From Actinomycetospora cinnamomea (GTDB lineage Bacteria > Actinomycetota > Actinomycetes > Mycobacteriales > Pseudonocardiaceae), in assembly GCF_003096675.1 (NCBI RefSeq), contig NZ_QEKW01000007.1, positions 62,001-126,000 on the forward strand: 64,000 nucleotides of DNA, read 5' to 3'. Position 1 is the first letter of the stretch. Each line of letters starts with the position of its first letter. The translations under genes were made by a program, and so were the position numbers. This document shows positions 60,572 through 64,000 of the stretch, piece after piece. The notes beneath the pieces are model-generated. The model was not told the origin of the DNA. It ran no database searches and saw only the letters and a list, made by a program, of their open reading frames with translations.

Positions 60572-61000
60572 TCAGCCCTCCACGCGCCGCTTCAGTCCCG
60601 TCAGCGCTTGATCCATGATCCGCTTCTCGGCCCGGCGCTTGAGGAGGCCCGGCAGGGGCACTGCGAGGTCCACCGAGAGCGTATAGGTGACCTCGGTGGC
60701 GCTGCCGTCCTCCGACAGGCGGTACCGGCCGCGCTGGGAGCGCTGCATCTGCCCGGAGACGAGGTCCCACGTGACGCCGTCGTCCACCCAGTCGTAGGCC
60801 AGCACGTAGGTGTCCTTGATCGGCCCAGCGTCGAGGGAGAACCGGACCTGCTCGGGGCGGCCCTCGTCGTCGTGGGTCAGCACGCTGGCCGAGGTGATCG
60901 CGTCCGCCCACTCGGGGTAGCGCTCGAAGTCGGCGATGACCCCGAGCACGTCGGACGCCGGCGCCGCGATCGTGATGGATTGGGTCGACTCGTCGGCCAT
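60572..61000 (-). CDS. SRPBCC/polyketide-cyclase-fold protein (Rv2185c-like)
   Basis: This 142-residue START-like helix-grip protein starts ADESTQSITIAAPASDVLGVIADFERYPEWADAI, with an internal hydrophobic pocket expected for a lipid or cofactor. The C-terminus KRRAEKRIMDQALTGLKRRVEG is a basic helix. It matches Rv2185c in position and kind. The ATG at 61000 lies 8 nt past TAGCCT (minus, 61009-61014), a likely -10, so the operon with the ArsA-type gene may start leaderless. Confidence 0.87.
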   Translation of the reverse strand: MADESTQSITIAAPASDVLGVIADFERYPEWADAITSASVLTHDDEGRPEQVRFSLDAGPIKDTYVLAYDWVDDGVTWDLVSGQMQRSQRGRYRLSEDGSATEVTYTLSVDLAVPLPGLLKRRAEKRIMDQALTGLKRRVEG

Positions 61001-61085
61001 GGCGGCAGAGGCTACCGCCGGGGCGGTGCCGGGCGGCACGCGCGGTGCGCCCGGCCCCGTGCGGCGTGACGACGCCCTCAGCAGG

Positions 61086-61496
61086 TCACGCGAACGTGAT
61101 CGGGCCCTCGTCGGGGTGCGCCGGCGGCACGCCCGGCGGGCGGCCCGCCTCCAGCCGGTCCTTGAGCGCGAACGCGAGGACCTTGGCCGCCCGCTGGCGT
61201 CGTTGGGCCTCGCGGGTCGCCGCCCGCCGCCCGAGCGGGGCGCCGACCGGGTCGACACGCAGGAACCAGTGCAGCACCGTGCCGTCCCCGACGGCCTCCA
61301 GCCACACCTCCATGCTCCCGCGCCAGGCGTCACCCACCACGCTCCACCGCACGCCCTGGGGTCCGCGATCGGCGAACACCCGCAGGTCGAGGTCCGGCCA
61401 GAGGCGGCGCCACCGCGCCGGGTCCGCGAACTCCCGGGCCAGCCGCTCGGGGGGCACCGCGAGGAAGGTCTCGTCCACCACGTCCACCGCCGCCAC
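61086..61496 (-). CDS. Second SRPBCC-fold protein (Rv2186c-like)
   Basis: This 136-residue protein starts AAVDVVDETFLAVPPERLAREFADPARWRRLWPDLDLRVF and contains WRGSMEVWLEAVGDGTVLHWFLRVDP, a helix-grip layout like its neighbour. A basic segment (RRAATREAQRRQRAAK) follows. Function unknown. The GTG at 61496 is the first start in frame after the divergent region. It ends 85 bp upstream of the other SRPBCC gene and diverges from fadD15. Confidence 0.78.
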   Translation of the reverse strand: MAAVDVVDETFLAVPPERLAREFADPARWRRLWPDLDLRVFADRGPQGVRWSVVGDAWRGSMEVWLEAVGDGTVLHWFLRVDPVGAPLGRRAATREAQRRQRAAKVLAFALKDRLEAGRPPGVPPAHPDEGPITFA

Positions 61497-61594
61497 ACAC
61501 CCAGCGTGACAGGCTCTCCCCCGCGGACACGCGTCCGGCCGGTTGACCGATTCGTCCGGCTACTTGGAGGTAGTGGACCCGCGCGGGACGCGAC

Positions 61595-61600
61595 TAAGGT
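61595..61600 (+). promoter_or_regulatory. Candidate -10 of fadD15
   Basis: TAAGGT would give a start near 61607 and a 38-nt leader that carries AGGAGTGGAGAGAG before the ATG at 61645. This makes a normal leader, unlike the leaderless genes nearby. Confidence 0.45.
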
Positions 61601-61644
61601 CACGCCGGAACGCAGCGAGGCGCCCGGGGCAGGAGTGGAGAGAG

Positions 61645-63438
<1,794 letters not shown>

Positions 63439-63446
63439 CGTCCGTG

Positions 63447-63469
63447 GCAGCGAACGCGCTGTTCGCTGC
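63447..63469. terminator. Terminator between fadD15 and the glycosyltransferase
   Basis: GCAGCGAA (63447-63454) pairs with TTCGCTGC (63462-63469) around a 7-nt loop and is followed by TTCT. It lies 8 nt past the fadD15 stop and 23 nt past the convergent gene's stop. Confidence 0.65.
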
Positions 63470-63492
63470 TTCTATGCGTTCGAAGTCCCCGT

Positions 63493-64000
63493 TCACGCGC
63501 GGGCGAGGGCGCGGAGGCGGGCGGCGCGGGCCTCCCAGGTCCAGTCGGCGCGCATCCACCGACGCCCGACCGCGCCCATCGCACGGGCGGAGTCGGGGTC
63601 GGCGAGGAGGTCGGCGAGGGTGTCGGCGACGTCGGTGGGGTCGCGGCCGTCGACGAGGCGGCCGGTCTCCCCCGGTCGGATGGTCTCGGGCGCGCCACCC
63701 GACCGCCCCGCGATGACGGGCACGCCGGTCGCCTGGGCCTCGAGCAGGACGATCCCGAGCCCCTCGACATCGAGGCCCCCGCCGAGCGTGCGACAGGGCA
63801 GCGCCGACACGTCACCGGCGGCGTGGTGGGCCGGCACCTCGTCGGGGGTCATCGGCCCGGTGAACACGACGTGGTCGGCGACGCCGTGGGCCTTGGCGAG
63901 GCGGCGCAGCCGATCGCGATCGGGTCCGTCGCCGGCGACCACGAGCGCCGCGCCGGCCACCGCCGAGCGCAGCCGCGGGAGCGCGGCGATCAGCACGTCC
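63493..64000 (-). CDS. GT4 glycosyltransferase, C-terminal part (PimB'-like, partial)
   Basis: The gene runs off the right edge, so only the C-terminal 169 residues are visible. They form the nucleotide-sugar-binding half of a GT-B enzyme: VVAGDGPDRDRLRRLA, VVFTGPMTPDEV and EGLGIVLLEAQATGVPVIAGRSGGAPE with the E-x7-E of family GT4. The neighbour of fadD15 in M. tuberculosis is pimB' (Rv2188c), the mannosyltransferase for phosphatidylinositol mannosides. Family is firm; the exact substrate is inferred from position. Confidence 0.85.
   Translation of the reverse strand, partial: DVLIAALPRLRSAVAGAALVVAGDGPDRDRLRRLAKAHGVADHVVFTGPMTPDEVPAHHAAGDVSALPCRTLGGGLDVEGLGIVLLEAQATGVPVIAGRSGGAPETIRPGETGRLVDGRDPTDVADTLADLLADPDSARAMGAVGRRWMRADWTWEARAARLRALARA

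Noticed and set aside
61543-61644. Upstream extension of fadD15
   Set aside because: The extra residues have no homology pattern, and GGAGTGGAGAGAG directly precedes the ATG at 61645.

Overview
The window is a 64 kb piece of a very GC-rich actinobacterial chromosome. Codon third positions are almost all G or C, GTG starts are common, and genes are often chained by 4-base GTGA or ATGA stop/start overlaps. From wag31 to the cut-off glycosyltransferase at the right edge, the gene order closely follows the Mycobacterium tuberculosis block Rv2145c (wag31) to Rv2188c (pimB'). There are local losses and insertions, and meso-DAP-type MurE is present. I infer a member of the Mycobacteriales/Pseudonocardiales, most likely Pseudonocardiales. 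No tRNA, rRNA, CRISPR array, transposase or phage gene was seen.

Layout. 1-4.7 kb: the start of bioA (cut by the left edge) diverges from a PaaX-type regulator. This is followed by a leftward catabolic cluster (aldehyde dehydrogenase, amidohydrolase, class II aldolase, VOC protein). 4.7-13.1 kb: dnaE, an acidic orphan, dapA, a cupin, mdh and a type II NADH dehydrogenase. 13.3-19.7 kb: an orphan membrane protein, rluD, lspA and a K+/H+ antiporter in an overlapping chain, then a low-complexity membrane protein and wag31. 20.2-39.3 kb: the division/cell-wall (dcw) cluster, all leftward: mraZ, rsmH, an FtsL-like gene, ftsI, murE, murF, mraY, murD, ftsW, murG, murC, ftsQ, ftsZ, pgeF, yggS and sepF. 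The yggT gene normally found between sepF and wag31 is not there. The mraZ promoter carries four MraZ-type boxes at exact 10-bp spacing.

39.3-43.8 kb: a repeat-rich gap with four 22-bp G-rich units, a DUF3040 gene, a decayed dinB remnant, a methyltransferase, a ParA ATPase, and a leftward pair encoding a DUF6504-like protein and a SAV_6107-type HEPN protein. A perfect LexA/SOS palindrome lies upstream of that pair. 43.8-50.3 kb: GNAT acetyltransferase, LppM, metF, then a compact carotenoid operon (GGPP synthase, phytoene desaturase, phytoene synthase, CxxC protein). 50.2-64 kb: an Rv2175c-like DNA-binding protein, a frameshifted hydrolase, pknL, class II DAHP synthase, an Rv2179c-type RNase, an acyltransferase, a hydrolase plus membrane protein, a leftward operon of two SRPBCC-fold proteins, an ArsA-type ATPase, a CxxCxxC protein and a ROK kinase, then fadD15 and the C-terminal part of a PimB'-like glycosyltransferase.

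Several genes (the PaaX gene, parA, metF, pknL, the DAHP synthase gene and others) have a TANNNT-type -10 hexamer 6-8 nt before the start codon, which suggests leaderless mRNAs. The features that most merit follow-up are the SOS box with its long hairpin ahead of the DUF6504-HEPN pair, the TGGGG-box tandem array next to the mraZ promoter, the dinB remnant, and the twin palindromes on either side of the ftsQ-ftsZ junction.
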